A stretch of 64,000 bases of DNA from Qipengyuania aestuarii (lineage in GTDB: Bacteria > Pseudomonadota > Alphaproteobacteria > Sphingomonadales > Sphingomonadaceae): positions 682,001 through 746,000 of the forward strand of contig NZ_JAIGNP010000003.1 of assembly GCF_019711535.1 (NCBI RefSeq). The letters are read 5' to 3'. Both the position numbers and the translations under genes were made by a program. Below, piece by piece: positions 63,969 through 64,000 of this stretch. How positions within the stretch are numbered: the first letter of the stretch is position 1; each line of letters begins with the position of its first letter. The notes under the pieces are model-generated. The model saw only the letters and a list, made by a program, of their open reading frames with translations, was not told the origin of the DNA and made no database searches.

Positions 63969-64000
63969 GCGCTGCCCTCCGAAGGCAGAGGCCACAGGTT
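63969..64000 (+). repeat. Right attachment-site repeat (attR), cut by the window end
   Basis: Exact 32-base copy of tRNA-Arg positions 37528-37559. It runs off the window, so its full length and the chromosomal right flank are unseen. It marks the right boundary of the island. Confidence 0.92.

Overview
The window looks like a chromosome segment of a high-GC alphaproteobacterium of the order Sphingomonadales, most likely Erythrobacteraceae. I infer this from the gene set (Rrf2-led suf operon, MmcB, DUF2093, EI24-type protein, adenosine kinase next to purD/xseA) and from many GTG starts with 1-14 base overlaps between genes. No 16S or other marker is present, so the genus is not proven.

Positions 1-37,500 are core chromosome: an acyl-CoA ligase (cut by the window start), pyrD and a gamma-glutamyltranspeptidase, a DUF885 lipoprotein, an AraC regulator, and a full SUF iron-sulfur operon (rrf2-sufB-x-DUF559-sufC-x-sufD-sufS-DUF59-sufA). 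Then come small envelope proteins, adenosine kinase, divergent purD/xseA, DUF2093, an M23 peptidase, rpmB, tadA, RNase T2, nadC, a LytS/LytR-type two-component pair, an HD hydrolase, a DsbA-like protein, an M48-TPR protease, an esterase, a DUF2183 phosphatase-like protein, a large acidic PAS protein, DUF2141, a sterol-desaturase-family protein and mmcB. Inside the suf operon the 3' end of sufB is duplicated. A 771-bp segment carries a working sufB end plus a secreted-protein gene, and a decayed copy of the sufB end lies beyond it.

From the tRNA-Arg(CCG) gene at 37,504-37,580 to the window end is an integrated, mobilizable island of about 26.4 kb. A 32-base exact copy of the tRNA middle and 3' part recurs at 63,969-64,000, and a tyrosine recombinase lies next to the tRNA. 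Short direct repeats with an 11-base period lie just inside both ends and look like integrase arm sites. A MobA/MobL-type relaxase with a plausible RSF1010-like oriT explains transfer, but no type IV secretion genes are present, so the island would need a helper (an integrative mobilizable element).

The cargo is defence-like. One module is a 1,650-residue protein with a NERD nuclease-like domain, a degenerate kinase-like domain, a kinase-like domain and a superfamily-1 helicase, translationally coupled to a 496-residue partner I do not recognise. This is the best candidate for an undescribed system. The second module is a type I restriction-modification operon with unusual extras: a half-size specificity-like protein, RhuM, and a YgjP-like metallopeptidase. 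Between them are a sigma-factor-like protein, two DnaQ-fold exonucleases and two small proteins of unknown function.
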